Source: Dipylidium caninum
Lineage: Eukaryota > Platyhelminthes > Cestoda > Cyclophyllidea > Dipylidiidae
NCBI GenBank assembly: GCA_017562135.1
Contig: QEYB01000093.1
Coordinates: forward strand, 682,001 to 746,000
Direction: 5' to 3'
Length of the DNA: 64,000 bases
In this document: piece after piece, positions 25,735-39,300 of the stretch
How the letters are laid out: each line of letters starts with the position of its first letter
Numbering within the stretch: position 1 is the stretch's first letter
The notes under the pieces: model-generated
Seen by the model: only the letters and a program-made list of their open reading frames with translations
Told to the model about the DNA's origin: nothing
The model's database searches: none
Position numbers and translations under genes: made by a program

Positions 25735-28131
25735 AGCTGCGGCTCACCACTCCTTCATCTCTTTGCCGCACTGTGAAATCTCCAAGTCTTTCTGGCGCGA
25801 CTAGATTTCTCCACGTAGCATTCCCTTCCGTCCTCGCTCATTACTGACGGAGGTTGTACATATCGGCCTATTCTTTATATCACTCCTTCGTTTTTGTTTG
25901 TTAAAATCGTGGCAGGTGTTATCTGAATTAACTTTCTCAGAAAAAAATTCATCTCTTTATTCTGTTCATTGAGAGTGAAAGGTGCCCGGGTTTCGCTAAA
26001 AGTTTAGTTTAGGTGGAACACTTTAGGTGGTGGTGCACAAGATAATAACCTCTCCACGCACGTTTCCATTCTCGTCAAGCTGGGTAAAACCCTTTTTTGC
26101 ATCTAATTTTGTGCTAACCCGCAAGTTTTATACCATCGTGAAGTCGAGGCGTTGCTGTTTAACTTGTTCGTGAATGAGTCAACTGACGGATATTCGTGAA
26201 ACCGATGCCTCTGTTGTGTTTGTCTTCCCCATCTGTTCCACTTTTTCGATTTTTGATCAGACATGCCGTAAATGCTGCCGTGGGTAGTTCGGTACGTAAA
26301 GACGCGAAATGTGCCTTAGCATAGTCGTCACCGTTTTCTTTCGCTCAAGATTGTGTAAAAGCGAAACAAATTGTTTTGGGTCCGCTGATTGTGGGAGTGT
26401 GTGGGGGGGTGGGTTCCTCGGCCCTCGCCGCCTGTCCGCCGTTGGCCCCAGCTTGTTTCGTGCCGTTTTGGGTGAGTTGAACGACGAGGCTCAGCAACGG
26501 ACGCTCGTCGGCCATTGTTCCCCGGAGCGCCAGCGCGGTGGCGTGTCGTTCATCCGTAAAGGGGCGACAAGCGGCTGCTCCTGGCGGACTCCGATCGTCG
26601 TGGACGGCGTTTGCTGATGGGCACACGGAGGCGGGCGCCTCTACTCAGTGGCATCCAGGCCATGGGCTCGGTTTTCTCGCGAGAATTAAATATCACCTCG
26701 CGTTGTTCGCTGTTCACCTTTGTACTTTAACGCCCGCGCGAAATCCCCCGCTCACTGGCCAGTATCCGGATCGGGTTGCGGGCTGCGGGGTTCACTTCCA
26801 ACCCAGATTCCACCCCTTCGGTTGGAACTTGGACCAGGCCTGTTCACAAACCGACGCAGTCACGTATTCACGAAGCCGCGCAGGACAACTCCAACCTTGC
26901 ACAAATGCGCCGACATGTGACTTGGCTTTCGAGAAGATCCGTTCCCACCGCCACGACGTGAATCGTACGTGAATCGTACGTAGGGTTTGAGGAGTTCCGT
27001 GGTTCCGCCGGCTGAAATAGCGCTGTAGGGGACAGATCGCGAGGCAGGCTTAGAATTTCCGCGCAAAGTGACAACAAATCTGTCTTGCCACCGCAGTAGT
27101 AATGTTGAACTCGCAACCGATGCCATGTCAACTGGGTTTTATTTTAGTCAAGCAGGTTCTTTACCCCTGCAATGCCAGCATCAGCTCGCCACAATGGAAT
27201 ACCGGTCGCGTCACCTGCTCTTCTGCCCCGGTCCCTGCCCCCCCACGCTTGGCACTTTGCATTAGCATTCTTGTCATACTTTGGAACGATGGCGTAGTGA
27301 AATGACAGTTTGGCACTCTCGAGCGAAGACACACAGATGACATGCATCTGTGACTCTAAGTGAAAACGCGATAATTTGGTGTCTGCCAATTTAACAGCAA
27401 AATATCCGTTTATGCACAAAAATTAGTTTGTTGGACTAGATTTAGCGGCTAAATCGAGTGCGTATCAAAACGGGTCGTGTGTCACACGAGAAAGGGCGAG
27501 CGCGATGTGGTCGCTTTGTTGTAGTCTCAATTGCCAGGTCCGCTCAAATGTTGCCAAGGCGAAGCCGATGATCAGATCGGTACAAACGGCCGCCAGCAGC
27601 GCTGTGGTGCTGGTGAAAACTGCGCAAATTCTTAAGAATTTTTTAATCAGAAACCAGTGGGAAAACAGTCCTTTACGAGCTCCTCTTTTCAACACAGAGG
27701 TATTTCATTTTGGTAAGAAAAAATGTTAAACCACTTTGCGTATTTAAACAAACAGTGAGAAGGCGGTTTTGTGACGCATATTTGGGCGGGAATCAGCGGC
27801 CAAATCACTACAAAAACCACTATGAGCGAAGTCTAATTACATTTCCTTGCATTCCTCTGCCCGACAGTTGGCTGTGAAATGGTGAGCATCGCGGCCGGTC
27901 TTCTTATTCTCAAGAAAAGTACATTTTTTACATGTTTTGTGGGTGTATTGGGCGAGAAATACTCAAAACTCTCAAAAAGATCCCACGTAAAATGGAGCAT
28001 CGTCGATGGCGAGGATATGGAAGTGACACGTTCACAATTCAAGCATTTTGCCCACACTGCGAGGCCATCACAGATCTGTCCGAGGGTCCCTACAACGCAG
28101 TAATTTCCTCCAACACCTGAGTTGACGGTTC

Positions 28132-28320
28132 TGTGGCGGACAAAACTTAGCTGTCAAAATGCCTCTCTAACTTAAACAAAAAGTGTGCATGGGAAGTAAA
28201 ATGTATGGGATTATTTGATTTCCATTATAGGGGACCTGTTCAAGGTTCGAAGGAGTGGGGCGAACGGGTTGCTGTACTGATGTCTCGTAAACAAGTAGTC
28301 TTTTGAAGTTGAGACCTCGA
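28132..28320 (+). repeat. Direct repeat, copy 1
   Basis: Diverged direct repeat of the segment starting near 28390, offset about 256 bp. Shared blocks include GCTGTCAAAATG, TCTAACTTAAACAAA, TTTGATTTCCAT, CGAAGGAGTGGGGCGAA and GTCTTTTGA. Copy 1 carries extra bases between the second and third blocks. Confidence 0.85.
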
Positions 28321-28389
28321 TACATGGTAACTTCTTAAAAAACTTGTCCAAATGACTTAAACGTTTTGGCGTCCAATACGACGAACCAC

Positions 28390-28556
28390 TGAAGTGGACA
28401 TCTTGGCTGTCAAAATGTCTTTCTAACTTAAACAAAGAGTGCACAAGGATTCTTTGATTTCCATCTTAGGGGATCTTTTCAAGGCTCGAAGGAGTGGGGC
28501 GAATGGGTTGCTCTAATATTGTTCTATAAACACGTCGTCTTTTGAGCTTGAGACAC
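28390..28556 (+). repeat. Direct repeat, copy 2
   Basis: Second copy of the 28132-28320 unit, in the same orientation and order of blocks, with point differences and a shorter middle part. No coding potential is evident in either copy. The source could be a mobile element fragment or a local tandem duplication. Confidence 0.85.
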
Positions 28557-31500
28557 CATCCACGCGCATCGAACCACTTTTCCACCGAGACATGGGGACT
28601 TTCAAGCACCTCTTCCGTTCCCTCCTTGTCTTATTACTGCTACAGGCAGTAATGAGTGGCACACTCGTTAGCGGCTTCTCATCCACATCTCCCATGGCTG
28701 TCGGAAGGTACGATCTTGGTGAGAGTTCACCGGTCGAGTGGCCGCATTGCTCAAATTTCGTCTGAATTAAGTGGCCCCGTCATTGTTGAGATTAAATCTG
28801 CGAAAGGATGGAGGTGATTGAAGCTGCCACTCGTTCAAGTCGCCTGATCCAAAATCACTCGCAGCGGAGCCGTGAGTTGAGGTGGACTTTCCCCTTTCTG
28901 ACCAAATTGACGCAAGTCGGACTTCTACTTCGGCCCACATCAATCTGCCGTGGCCCCTTGTGTCTACACTCTTGTCACCAGCGCGGATGGCGGTCGTGAT
29001 TGAATCGCCACTCCGAAAGGGCGCAACGAATACCCGTCATTAGAAAGTGAGTGTCACAGAAAGCCGATCGCAAATGACACCGTGGAGTGGATAATCTACC
29101 TTCGCTTGCTCCCCACTCCCATCGCCGCGTTTTTTCTCGGATCCAATGACAAATGGTCTCCGTGCAGTTCAAAAGAGTATTGCATGGCAATAAGGCGGGC
29201 AAGAAGAGATCCACCCACTCTCCGTTTCACTTGATCCATGACTCACTGTGACTTGCTTGGTTCCGCCTACCTCGTCAATGTGCAGATTTGGAGGGATGGT
29301 GAAGAGAATGAAGTTACACGCTTGCTCCTCACACACACACACAAACAGAATGTCTCGTTTTTCCCAACTGAACTCGAATCACACGTGCGTCATACGCCTT
29401 TGTGACTGACGACTGATACACACGAGGCGTAAGATGAGTCGATTGGTGGCAGGTCGCTGCGGAAACATGTGGTCTGAGACGGTAGCCTACGGCGCGCACA
29501 AAGTGATTCAATTTAACTCCAAAACACCCTGAAAGCCAAAGGTGACGTGTCTCCGTGGGGCGACACACGCGACGAAATCCCTTTGAGCATCTGCCCGAAA
29601 CTCCTGATGACGAGGGGGGCAAAGTGTGCAACCATCGCGTCCTTAGCTCTGCCAAACTCTGTGGGTGTGGGGGGCGGCGCTCATACTCGCCTAAACGCCC
29701 CGCTGCGTCCTTTCCGCCTGATCCTTTATTCACAGAACATTGTTTACTGAGTGGTCGTCGCAGTCACGCAAGTAAACAAACCGCTGCTAATAGGCAAGTC
29801 CATCATCTTAGGGGAATACAATTTCTCGGCTGCAGGGGTCCTGGCCAAGCCTTAACGACACACGCACGCACGCACCGGGTGAATTGGCGCCAAACACCGC
29901 TGGCATGAGTAATTTTATTGTCTCAAGGCCGACGACATCGACGGAAAAGGCGCCAGTTAAGGCAGATGACGACTCGGCACGGTTGAATTCACGCCAAAAC
30001 ACATTTCAAGCCACAATGCATGCACGACAATCAACTGTCTGTTTTCCTCCTTTCCACCCACCACGAAGAGGGCATTTCAATAACAATGAAGGAATCAGGA
30101 GACTCAACTATTTACTTTGTTTTACATCCTATACGCGCTTCAAACTTCCTCTTCCCGTAGTTCGTCTTCTGGTCAAGGCAGAAGTGGCAAAGAGGATTGC
30201 AATCAAGAAAACAAAAAAAATGAGTGGAAGAGGTCGGGCGGGCGAGGAGGCGAGGGGAGGCGAGCGGAGGGACACCACGCAAGACGCGGAAAGTTCCTCA
30301 TGACATGGCAGACTGGAGGTGGACGCAGAGTGCATATCTCCGGATGGTTTCTGTTGCTTCTGAAATTGACACAAGCGGCGGGTTTCGCACTCATGTGGGG
30401 TGGAATCTGCAGGTGGGACGGATAACTGGAGAGATAGTAAGTTTCCTGTACAAAAGATGTTTTTGTTGTAGATCTAGGGGGCGAGGAGACAGGGGAGTCG
30501 AGCTGTCGGATTTGTCATTCGTGGACGAGCGTGCTGAATTGTTTACGGCCAACGGCGGATTTCCAACGCACGTCCGCGGAGGCCGGTGTTATATGGGCTC
30601 TGTATTCGCGTATCTCCCATTCTCTTTCGCTCGGCTGTTGTTCCCGTACTGCTGTAGTGGAGGCTCCTCAATCACATTGCTACAATAAAGCGAAAAAAAC
30701 ATTCAAGAGTTGCTTCTAATGGAGCCACCGATGCTTAAACCCCACAGCGTCTCCAAGTATGCCGGCTGTTCGTGAACTATTTCGAGTCCAAGTGTTGAGA
30801 AGAGGTTATGCAAGCCCAGTTGGACAATAGGAGAAGAAACGGGGAAGAACAAAGAGCACGCTGGTTTCACCTTCAGTCCCCATGCCTCACCGTTCTCGGG
30901 TGTGGCGGTGCAGGTGATACGCTCTTGCCTCCACGCCCCCGGCACGACGAGAGCCTCGCATTCCCCTGTTTCTCTTTTTACGTCGACAAATTGAAACCAT
31001 ACTCCAGGAGAGGGGAAAAGTCGTAATGTTAAGTTCACTTAAGGGTGAAACACCAAACTCCGTCGTTAGCACCTTCTTTAGAGGTAAGAATTTCTTGTAG
31101 AGACGAAAATTCACGGATATTCTACGGTGCTTTTCCTCGAATACCAGCAAATATCGCACAATATAGTCTGGGCGGTGTGGCCTGAAAGTATCTGACAGCC
31201 CCGACTCGTTCGTCGTCGGACGAGTGGAGCGACTACTCCACCGCTGGAGAGCACATCCTCCCGTGCTTGGCGCCCCCACTACCAACGAGCTCTGATAAAC
31301 TGTGCGACAGAGAACACGGCTAAATGACGCGTGGCATGAGGTCTCCCAATGTTTATTCCCTTCCACTGTTTTTTTTAAATTCTGTTAACGCCAATTTATG
31401 ACATTTTGCTTGTGTCATTAGGTTTCCGGTTGATTTTAAAACATCGCAGTAAAATTCCTAACAGCGGAAGGGAAGGAGGCGATAGCAAACTCGTCTCCGC

Positions 31501-31575
31501 CGCGTGTCGTCCACAAGACTTGTGTCCGCTAACAACTCCAGCCATCTCGAGCTACTGACTGTGTGGATAAATGAA

Positions 31576-34500
31576 TCAGTGTAAGTAGAGGAGCCTCGTT
31601 GTGCCATGCAATTTAAGATTAATCCTACGAGATCGTGGGGAGAGAAATACGTACACATATCGCTTGTTTTGATGTGTCTTGGACGTCCTCTCCTCCCTGT
31701 TCTTCTTCCCGGGGCAGAGGCGGCACTTGTACACGACGATGAATATTACGAAGGCGAGAACGAGCACAGCGGCGACCGCGCCTATGATGATAACCTCGAT
31801 CCCCACGGTTTTTTTCTTCTCTCCATCACCGCCCGCGGGTTGTTGGGCGTTGGCAGACCCGACGCCGAAGTCGTCGTTGCCGCTGCTGCTGCCTATTTCG
31901 CCCGTGGCGTTGGAGGGCTTCACATCGCCCGAATTAGACTGCGACTCACTCATCGGGCAGAGATCCTTCTCCGTAAGCTCTGACAACTTTCTTTTCGCGA
32001 CGCTGGGCGGTCCCTCACAGATCACCTTTTGCAGTTCACTGAAAGGAGCAAGCAACCTCGCCACTGCTCGTTTCTAAGAACATGTATTAGACAGCGGGTG
32101 AGAAAGGTATTGTCGAGAGCACTTCGAATATCAAAAAGGGAAAGGGTATCGCCGCGCAGGTCGGTACTAGACAGGAGGTGAAGGCAGCATCCGTCTTTCA
32201 CCGGCTCGACGACGGTGATGAATGCGCCTCGAGTCGAAAATGGAGCAAAAAATCCTTTCTCGTGCTGCCACTAACGGAGAAACGACATTCTAGCAATTTC
32301 TCATTAAATCGTCTAAACCCGGTGATTTGCGATTTATAATGGAACAGGTGAGGCACAGAACGAATGCTCGACATATCGCCATAAAGAAGGTACAATTTCA
32401 GGCAAAGTGGGCTTTTCGCAGGGGATGGTGACGTTTTCGTGTGAAAGTCACTTTGACAGAGCAGAATTATGACACAGGCACTTGTTTTTTTCACAAAGCA
32501 GCGACACAGGTCTTTGTTACGACGCCTGTATGAGCCAAGAGTGATGTTGTGCTGGAAGAGGAGGAGGAGGACTTAGGGAGGAGGAAGACCTCCAAGTTGT
32601 TTTCCCGTGTGGCATCGACAGTGCTTTTATGCCCTAGATAACATTCTGCCCCCGGAATCAGAGTTGGATAAGAGAAGAAGTGGAGCTTACAGTCACGTAA
32701 GCATATGTCAAGTGACAGCAAAATGATAAACAAAGTCATCTAATAAGCACTATTATTTGGTTAATCGCAACCTCCTCGTGGGATGCCACTTGCAATTTGG
32801 CTTAAATAGGCAAAAACATTGACTCTGTGCACTGAGTCCGTCCCAAGACGGTGACCTCCGCGCGAGAGACCTGCAGTCTCGGCGCAGTCCTCAAGCCAGG
32901 GCGCCCTCGCAGCTCCTCGGAGGGCAGGAGGCACTTGCAGTGGCGGTGGTGGCGTTGGGAGCGCATGGACTGTTGCATGACGTCGTTGTCAATCACACAG
33001 CCCCAGTGCGTGGTGGGTCCAACCGGTGCAAAATCTTCTCGTCATTTAACATCGCCTCCACTTCGCGGCGAGCGCCCCACTGTGAGACCGGCGCTGGCGG
33101 CATCGTGCAGGCCAATGCAGACCCCTCTCGGTTGGCGCCGGGTCCTCGTAGAAATCTCGTCATTCTAGATTAATTCGATTAAGCCTACCAGCGCTCTAAC
33201 TTAGTTTATTTCCTTCACCATGGTAAAAGTCGTCTACAAAGTTTCCACCAATTCCCACATTCTTTTAATCGCCCTCCTTGAGGTCTTAGCCGATTTCTTA
33301 ATGAATAGGCTAACGGGAGCCTCGGAATTAAGTAATCCTCGCCTTCCATTAGTTAAGTAAACACAGAGAAAGCATAAAACCCTCTTAATGACGACTCCCG
33401 GGTCTTTTGGGGGGGGAGGGGGGAGGGGGGGAAGAAAGCGGTTAGCTGCGATGCTCGCTTAAGGGACCTCTTTGACCGCGTCAATCGCTGACTATTCTCA
33501 CTCGAAATACGAAGTCAGATGAAGCGTGTGTTGTCGCTTTCCCGGATAAATGTGGGAAAACCCGAGGGTATGGCGAAGAAAGAGCCCAGTCACTCGACTG
33601 ACAGTGCAACCACCACTTTGGCCCCTACGTGCTAATCAACTCTCAGCGGCTACATTTCAGCCTTCGGGTAGACGAGACACGGAGGCGATTGGAAGCACAA
33701 ACCTCGTTCTTCAGCCCTCCACCACGCGTGTAGATAAGCTACCATCTGCTAAAAACAACACACCCTTTCATGTCGTGGTTAACGCCCAAAAGTATTGCCT
33801 AAACCTGTGGAGCACTGCTGCGTCCTTCGCCCCTCGCATGGGAATTTTCGCGCCGGTGCTCTCGCACGGCCTCGTGACTAAGTAAGCAAAGAGGGCAACG
33901 CCTAAAATGTATTGTATCCTTAGTTCTGGCATAGTAGGATAGAAAACCTCTCGGGCGTAGATTCGAAGCACCACGTAGAGGATGGCCACCGCAGTGGGTG
34001 ATTTTTAGGGCTTCGCCATACTCCGGGCTCGTAGTAGTGAAGCCCACTTTTGCGTAAACATCATGAATCCCACTGGAACTCTCTTACTCTCCCCTCTTCA
34101 GTGAAGACGAGGATAAGATGCGAGTGGAGAGTGCTTGGCCGCGGTCGCCGCGAGTTCGTGTCCGTGACCCCTGAATACTTCCCAACTAGGGTCGTGTTTC
34201 AAGGTCAGTGGGTGACAGACTTGATGGGAGCTGGTGGTTAATTGAAATTAAATGAGAAATAAATTAACTGTGAAAATTCGCCTCCGTCAGGGCCGCCAGC
34301 AGAGTCGTGGTGCGGAGCAAGTTCGTCCCGACATGTCGTACGTATGCGAACGTGTTTCGCTGAGACCGCTCGTCCTCTCTCGTAATCGTGACCTTAGGGG
34401 ACATCCACACTCACCACATACACACAGACACATAAATAAGCACACACAGCGATCGCACAAAACTGGAGGATAGCGGAAGAGCACAAACGAGGGAGGCGGG

Positions 34501-36363
34501 CGGAGACGGAACGGGGGAGCACAGGTAGCAGGATCACCCGCCTCATTTGTGTGAACTCAGAGGCTAAAAGTGCGGCCCAACGTACTCAGAGGCTTATTTA
34601 AGCTCCAGATGCCTTGAGGTTTGTCTGTGGATGAGAAAAAGACCATGAAAAGTCCCACCTGTCTGAGCCTTCACTGGGAGAGCAAAGCCGCCAAACTGAA
34701 ATCCATTTTTAAATAGTGACCTAAAAATATCATCTTTAAAGTGCAATCGTCAGACCATAAAAAGTAACTAGTTTGAGATGAGCGACTTATGAGCGGCTTA
34801 TTACTTCCGGGTAGTAGAGGAAATGGCACTGACTCGGCGACATTCTCCGCTCTGCGATCAACCCAACGTTTGGATGTTTTTGAGGTTGACGTGCAATGCC
34901 ACGAAGGTGCCTAATTCTGCTCGTAAAATCACTTTGTTCGTTGCTCATGCGGAAGAAAATAAGACGGCCTTCATCTGCTAAACTGCACGGCGGTGTCAGG
35001 AGAGAACCAGCGAACAGAAGAGTCGGTGCGGAGCCGAAGTCCTCCCCACTGCCTGGCACTTAAAACACCGCCGTAGTTGAGGTGAGGAAGAAGGGGAAGG
35101 GTGACCCGTAGTCAAAGAATTAGCGACTTTCCCAACAGCCCATCACTAAACGCACGAGTGGAGCCTCGAAGGGTAAACTGGGGAATCTCAGCAGCCCGGC
35201 GGGGCACTGCTCCCATGCGGCTGTCGAAAGGGCTGAAATTTGTTACCACAAATTGGCGCAAAATTAGGTGATTTGGTGTCGCTCTTGGCTCCGCCGCAGT
35301 GACAAGGCCTTTCCCCCACTTCGCAACGATGCCCCTGCTGTGGACGAATGTTGGAAAGTACATGAGAGTGTAAGAGGGCGACGTGAGAAGGTTAACACAA
35401 ATGCCGGCCTCTAGAAGTACGTGTGCATGCTTATTCTCAATCAACTTTGTTTCTTATGTTAACTCAAAAAGAAAGGATTTTGCCTTCACTGAAATACCCT
35501 TCATGTTGCGGAGAAATCACTTTGCCAGTCACTTATCTCAAGGATGTGGAGAGTCATCGTTTACCCCACTGATATTAAAATTTGATGAGTCTGAAAGGTG
35601 GTGGCCTAAGGAGTCGGAAAACGGCGTCCGCAGCGAGGCAGGTAGTGGAGAGGATGTGGACTCACCCTTCCAAAATAGGCGGTTGTGGTCGTTTGAGCTT
35701 CACCATGGAACAGTCACAAATCCATTTGTTGTCGTTGATTTTCAGACGCCTCGGGTCTTTGTCAGCCACCCACTTGGCCAACACCTCCCATGGGAAATGT
35801 TCAAGATTGCACTTCTTTATTTCCAACGAGTGGAGATTGGGCAACAGTCTCTCAAAGTCCGCCGCGGTTCCGACTACTTTTGTGTTAATCAGCTGGATGT
35901 CTGCTAGTTTTTCCATTTGCGCCAGATCAGCGATAGTCACGGTGAGTCCGTTGGTTACCACCAGGTAGTTCAGGGACTTCTCCAGACCCTGCAGCATGTC
36001 AGCGTTCACTACTGCTGAGCCCTGAACATTCCTCAAAATCAGGCGTTTAAGTTTATTTTTTCCGCTGACTTTAGCAAAGTAGCCAGTCTCAACTCTATCG
36101 ATGAAGGAATTAAGAATCTCGATCTTCTCAATCTCGCTTCCGATCAGTTGCGTTTCCTCCGAGGACAACCACGTACCCTCTGGTAGTTCACGGATGAGCA
36201 AACTCTGAATATGCTGATTGTTTAGGTCCTCGATGTGGGGAAGCTCTTTCAAGCAGAGGAGGAGTTCTTTGTGAAGGAGACAGCCTTTGTGCGGTATGTC
36301 CGAAGCACCGTCAGTCGGGGGATGGAGGGTTGAGATGAGGAGAAGAGTGAGAAGGAACATCAT
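31576..36363 (-). CDS. Single-pass leucine-rich-repeat membrane protein
   Basis: Exon 36363-35704 (220 codons, phase 0) begins MMFLLTLLLISTL, a signal peptide. It continues through degenerate leucine-rich repeats (about residues 60-190: LKRLILRNV, LNYLVVTNG, LADIQLINTKV, LHSLEIKKCN) to NKWICDCSM, the start of an LRR C-terminal cap. Splicing at ATG|gtgaag onto the exon starting at 32073 completes the cap, with VICEGPP and a final Cys in EKDLCP. This confirms the 3.6-kb intron. Then come a Ser/Gly-rich linker with one NAT glycosylation site and a 24-residue membrane helix (about residues 311-334). A short basic, Cys-containing tail (KCRLCPGKK) faces the cytosol. The C-terminus is uncertain: the frame stops at 31576, but a donor near 31650 may lead to another exon. 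Such proteins are usually adhesion molecules or receptors; I cannot assign an orthologue. An acceptor lies 10 nt before the ATG. Confidence 0.8.
32074..35703 (-). other. Intron of the LRR membrane-protein gene
   Basis: This 3.6-kb intron is bounded by gtgaag (at 35703) and cttag (at 32074) on the minus strand. It contains no exon I can support. A strong G-run lies on the plus strand at 33409-33431. Confidence 0.75.
33409..33431 (+). repeat. Poly-G tract, potential G-quadruplex
   Basis: Three long G runs (8, 6 and 7) separated by single A residues. This is enough guanine for an intramolecular four-tract quadruplex on the plus strand, in the intron of the minus-strand LRR gene. Confidence 0.75.
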
Positions 36364-36375
36364 ATAGCTGTGACT

Positions 36376-39300
36376 GCGTTGAAAAGAAAAGAAGGTGAGA
36401 GGAGGGGCGGGTAACAGCGAGATGTCAGTAGAGGGAGCAAGAGGCCACTTGACGCAGACTTGATCAAGGTGCAAGTGAGGGTGCTTGTGTATGCGAACTT
36501 ATAGGCGTGTTGAGTGTGGCGAATTAAGACGAAATGAAACTGACTCACCGGCGCAGCAGTCGCAGCAACACCAGCCAATGCCTGGCGCCCAGCCTCGCAA
36601 TTGGTTGCGTAACGCCGCTTACACAAGCGCGCACCCACGCACGCACGCGCGCGCTCGGGAGTACGCGAGCACCGGGGCGCTAAGGAATTGCATTCCAGTG
36701 AGTCGCGTCGTCGTCCAAACACCGGCCGAAAGCATTGCCACCGTCCAGGAAGTGTGCGAGTGACTTCCTGCAAGATGCACCCACAATTACGCAGGAAACC
36801 CAATTTTGACCAATGAAAGGAGAGAAGTATTTGATATATCCACCTTGATAACAAAGGAGTAACGCCTACCTTTCGGTGTCGCGTTTGTAGCATGGATTAC
36901 TTAGTTTCTCAACCATTCCAAAATAACAAAGTATTACAACAGACTGATTTACACAAACGGGTTTAATTTCACAATTTACTGAAATCTACTAGGTCGCCAA
37001 GGTTATGCCTCTATACTGTGACACGAATGTGCCTCACCAGGCCACATTAAGCGCCATTTTCATTCGTCATGTTATTAATACTCAGATTTATTATAGCTCA
37101 GAGTAAAAAAATTACTCCTGACAACGGAAGCATCTGCCAACACTTGTAATACTCTTAATAACAATCCAGTGATGCTCTCAAGTTCAAATTAATCGCACAT
37201 AAACATCAAATTCAACGGCTTTGCGAATCCGTAAAAAAGAGTCACTTAAGTATGCACCAGGATTGTTGTCTGGAGGTAAGGGATACGCCAAGATGCCAAA
37301 TTCCCGCCCTTTTTAGGTGCATTCCGGTCGTGGAAGTCCACCACGCAAACACAACGTGTCTGCGCGTGAACTCGGTCACCAGATGCTTTGAGCCCTGAAA
37401 TAACAGTACTTTCCACCAGGGTGCCTTGTGAGGACTCAGGACCGTTAAGTGTTGCTCCTCAGCCCAAGAATATCTCGTGCATCACGGGCGTCTCACAGCC
37501 ATCCACTTCGCCTGTCACACGCAATGCTTAGCACATGGTGGAACACGGCGCGCGTTGCCATTTGAGGCCGAAGTCAGACAGGGCACTGTTTACTGGAAAG
37601 TGACATTTGTAAGCGAAGATTGTGAATTGTTTACCATTCCCCTGGGCGCCTTATGGGGAAGGCAGGGACAGTGACAGGGAGGGGGAGAGGGAGCACTTCA
37701 GAGTTCTGCACGGGCAAGACAGTGAAGAACGTCTACAGCTCGTGGCTGTGGGGAGGCAAAAGAGAGTTTGGCCTTTCTGTGTGCAACAGGTCAAAAAGGA
37801 GACGCACCTTTACGCTCGGACTACCCACTTGGGAGGTCAATAGTGCATGGGTTGCCATTGTGACTCACTTGTCATCGTGTCTACACTAATGACAAGTTCG
37901 TCATGTTTGAGCACTGGCCTCCCATCGTGAATTGGTTGGAAAAAAAGAAGTGAAGCAAGCACCCACTTTGGCACCGGTAAGCTTATAAGAGTATGTTGCG
38001 TTTCAGGGGAAATTCGAGTTAATGTCACGTCTTTAAAAACTCTTGGCAGCAGACCACACCGAGATTCGTGCTGCCTTTCCCAACAAGAAAACGATTAATT
38101 TCCAGCTGTGGATTAAAGGGATAGGCGATCTCTCCCGGGGCAAAAACATTTTTGTGTGGACTTTGCGTAAACAAGACGTGCCCAGAAGTCGTAGACGCTG
38201 AGGACGAACGATGGCCGGTCTCATCCCGTCCCGTCCCGTCCTGTCCCACTTTTATGCGATTTCACATGACCCTGACGTGCGCCTGACGACTCCAAGCCTG
38301 GAACAGGACGGAGAGTTTAGCCTACGGCATAATTTAAGGATATTTTGGCTTCACTAAATTTTTATTGCCGTCTTATAAACATTATTACTGGGCGCCTTCA
38401 GCGGGTTTTGCGATGGGCTTCGGGCATGAGGGATGCGAAGGGAGGCTACCCAACTCGCAGACTGAGGGTTTTTGCTTTCCAAGCGGGGAGTCGGCGATCT
38501 CCCTCCAAGTCTGAAACGTGGTTCAGCTGACAGAAGTGAAAGTGGGACTTTATCAACCCCTCGAAAACGTCTAGGGCTTCGACAGGTGCAAGAGACCTGA
38601 GACCGCTTAAATTGCAGAACATGTTTCGCTCAGGGGACGATGAAGAGTAGCCGGAATGGTGACGAGCTGGAGGGCTTTTTTGCCAGTTGTAAACAAGGCA
38701 CGGAATTAAATGCCAAAACGCGAGTCAAGTGTCAGTTCAACACGACAAATGGGAACTTAACGTAGGTCGTAAATGGGAAACGCCACCTTGTCCCCAATAA
38801 GAATGCGACGTTGGTGAGTGCATTAGGGAAACCGAAAGGGGAAGGAAAAATCTTTATTTTGGCTCCAGAAATGCCGGAAACTATATGCGCCCGCATACCA
38901 AAGTGAGGTGAAGACGAAACGAGTCTGCCAACCTGAGATCTTTTCACCCGGCATAGGATCACAACATCTTTATTCCATGAGTTCCACCGCGTGGAAAGAC
39001 ACCGTGTAGATGTTCTTCAACGCGTCATTTTCGTCAAAAGGCACACTTGGGGGTCTTCGATGCAACTCGGCCTGACAGCGTGAACATTTACTGCTACGTC
39101 CTTCATTTCAGTAGACAACTTGAAGTGTTTGCATTTCTTCATCGCCATGGCATTGCCCGCGTCCAATTTCCACCGTCAGCACTCTGATGGCGTGGAGGGA
39201 AGAGCTCCGTGCAGATCCTCCTTCAATAGTCCTCGTTGATGACAAATACACGGAACAAAAAATTTATATTTCCAGAGATTTCTCGGTGTCACAGCCGCCA

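Larger units (their letters stand above)
25735..31575. other. Intergenic region, no gene seen
   Basis: Between the TMF1 stop and the 3' end of the LRR gene there are several frames of 100-150 codons (for example 26538-26972 and 30224-30688). None has splice context, conserved motifs or consistent composition, and several overlap equally long antisense frames. The content is GC-richer than the TMF1 introns. It holds a pair of direct repeats (28132-28556) and a short (CA)n at 29330-29344. Confidence 0.5.

Noticed and set aside
26538..26972. 144-codon plus-strand frame
   Set aside because: It overlaps comparable frames on both strands, has no motif or splice context, and is typical of GC-rich non-coding DNA.
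30224..30688. 154-codon plus-strand frame with Arg/Gly-rich start
   Set aside because: Internally repetitive, with antisense frames of similar length and no recognisable domain or codon pattern.
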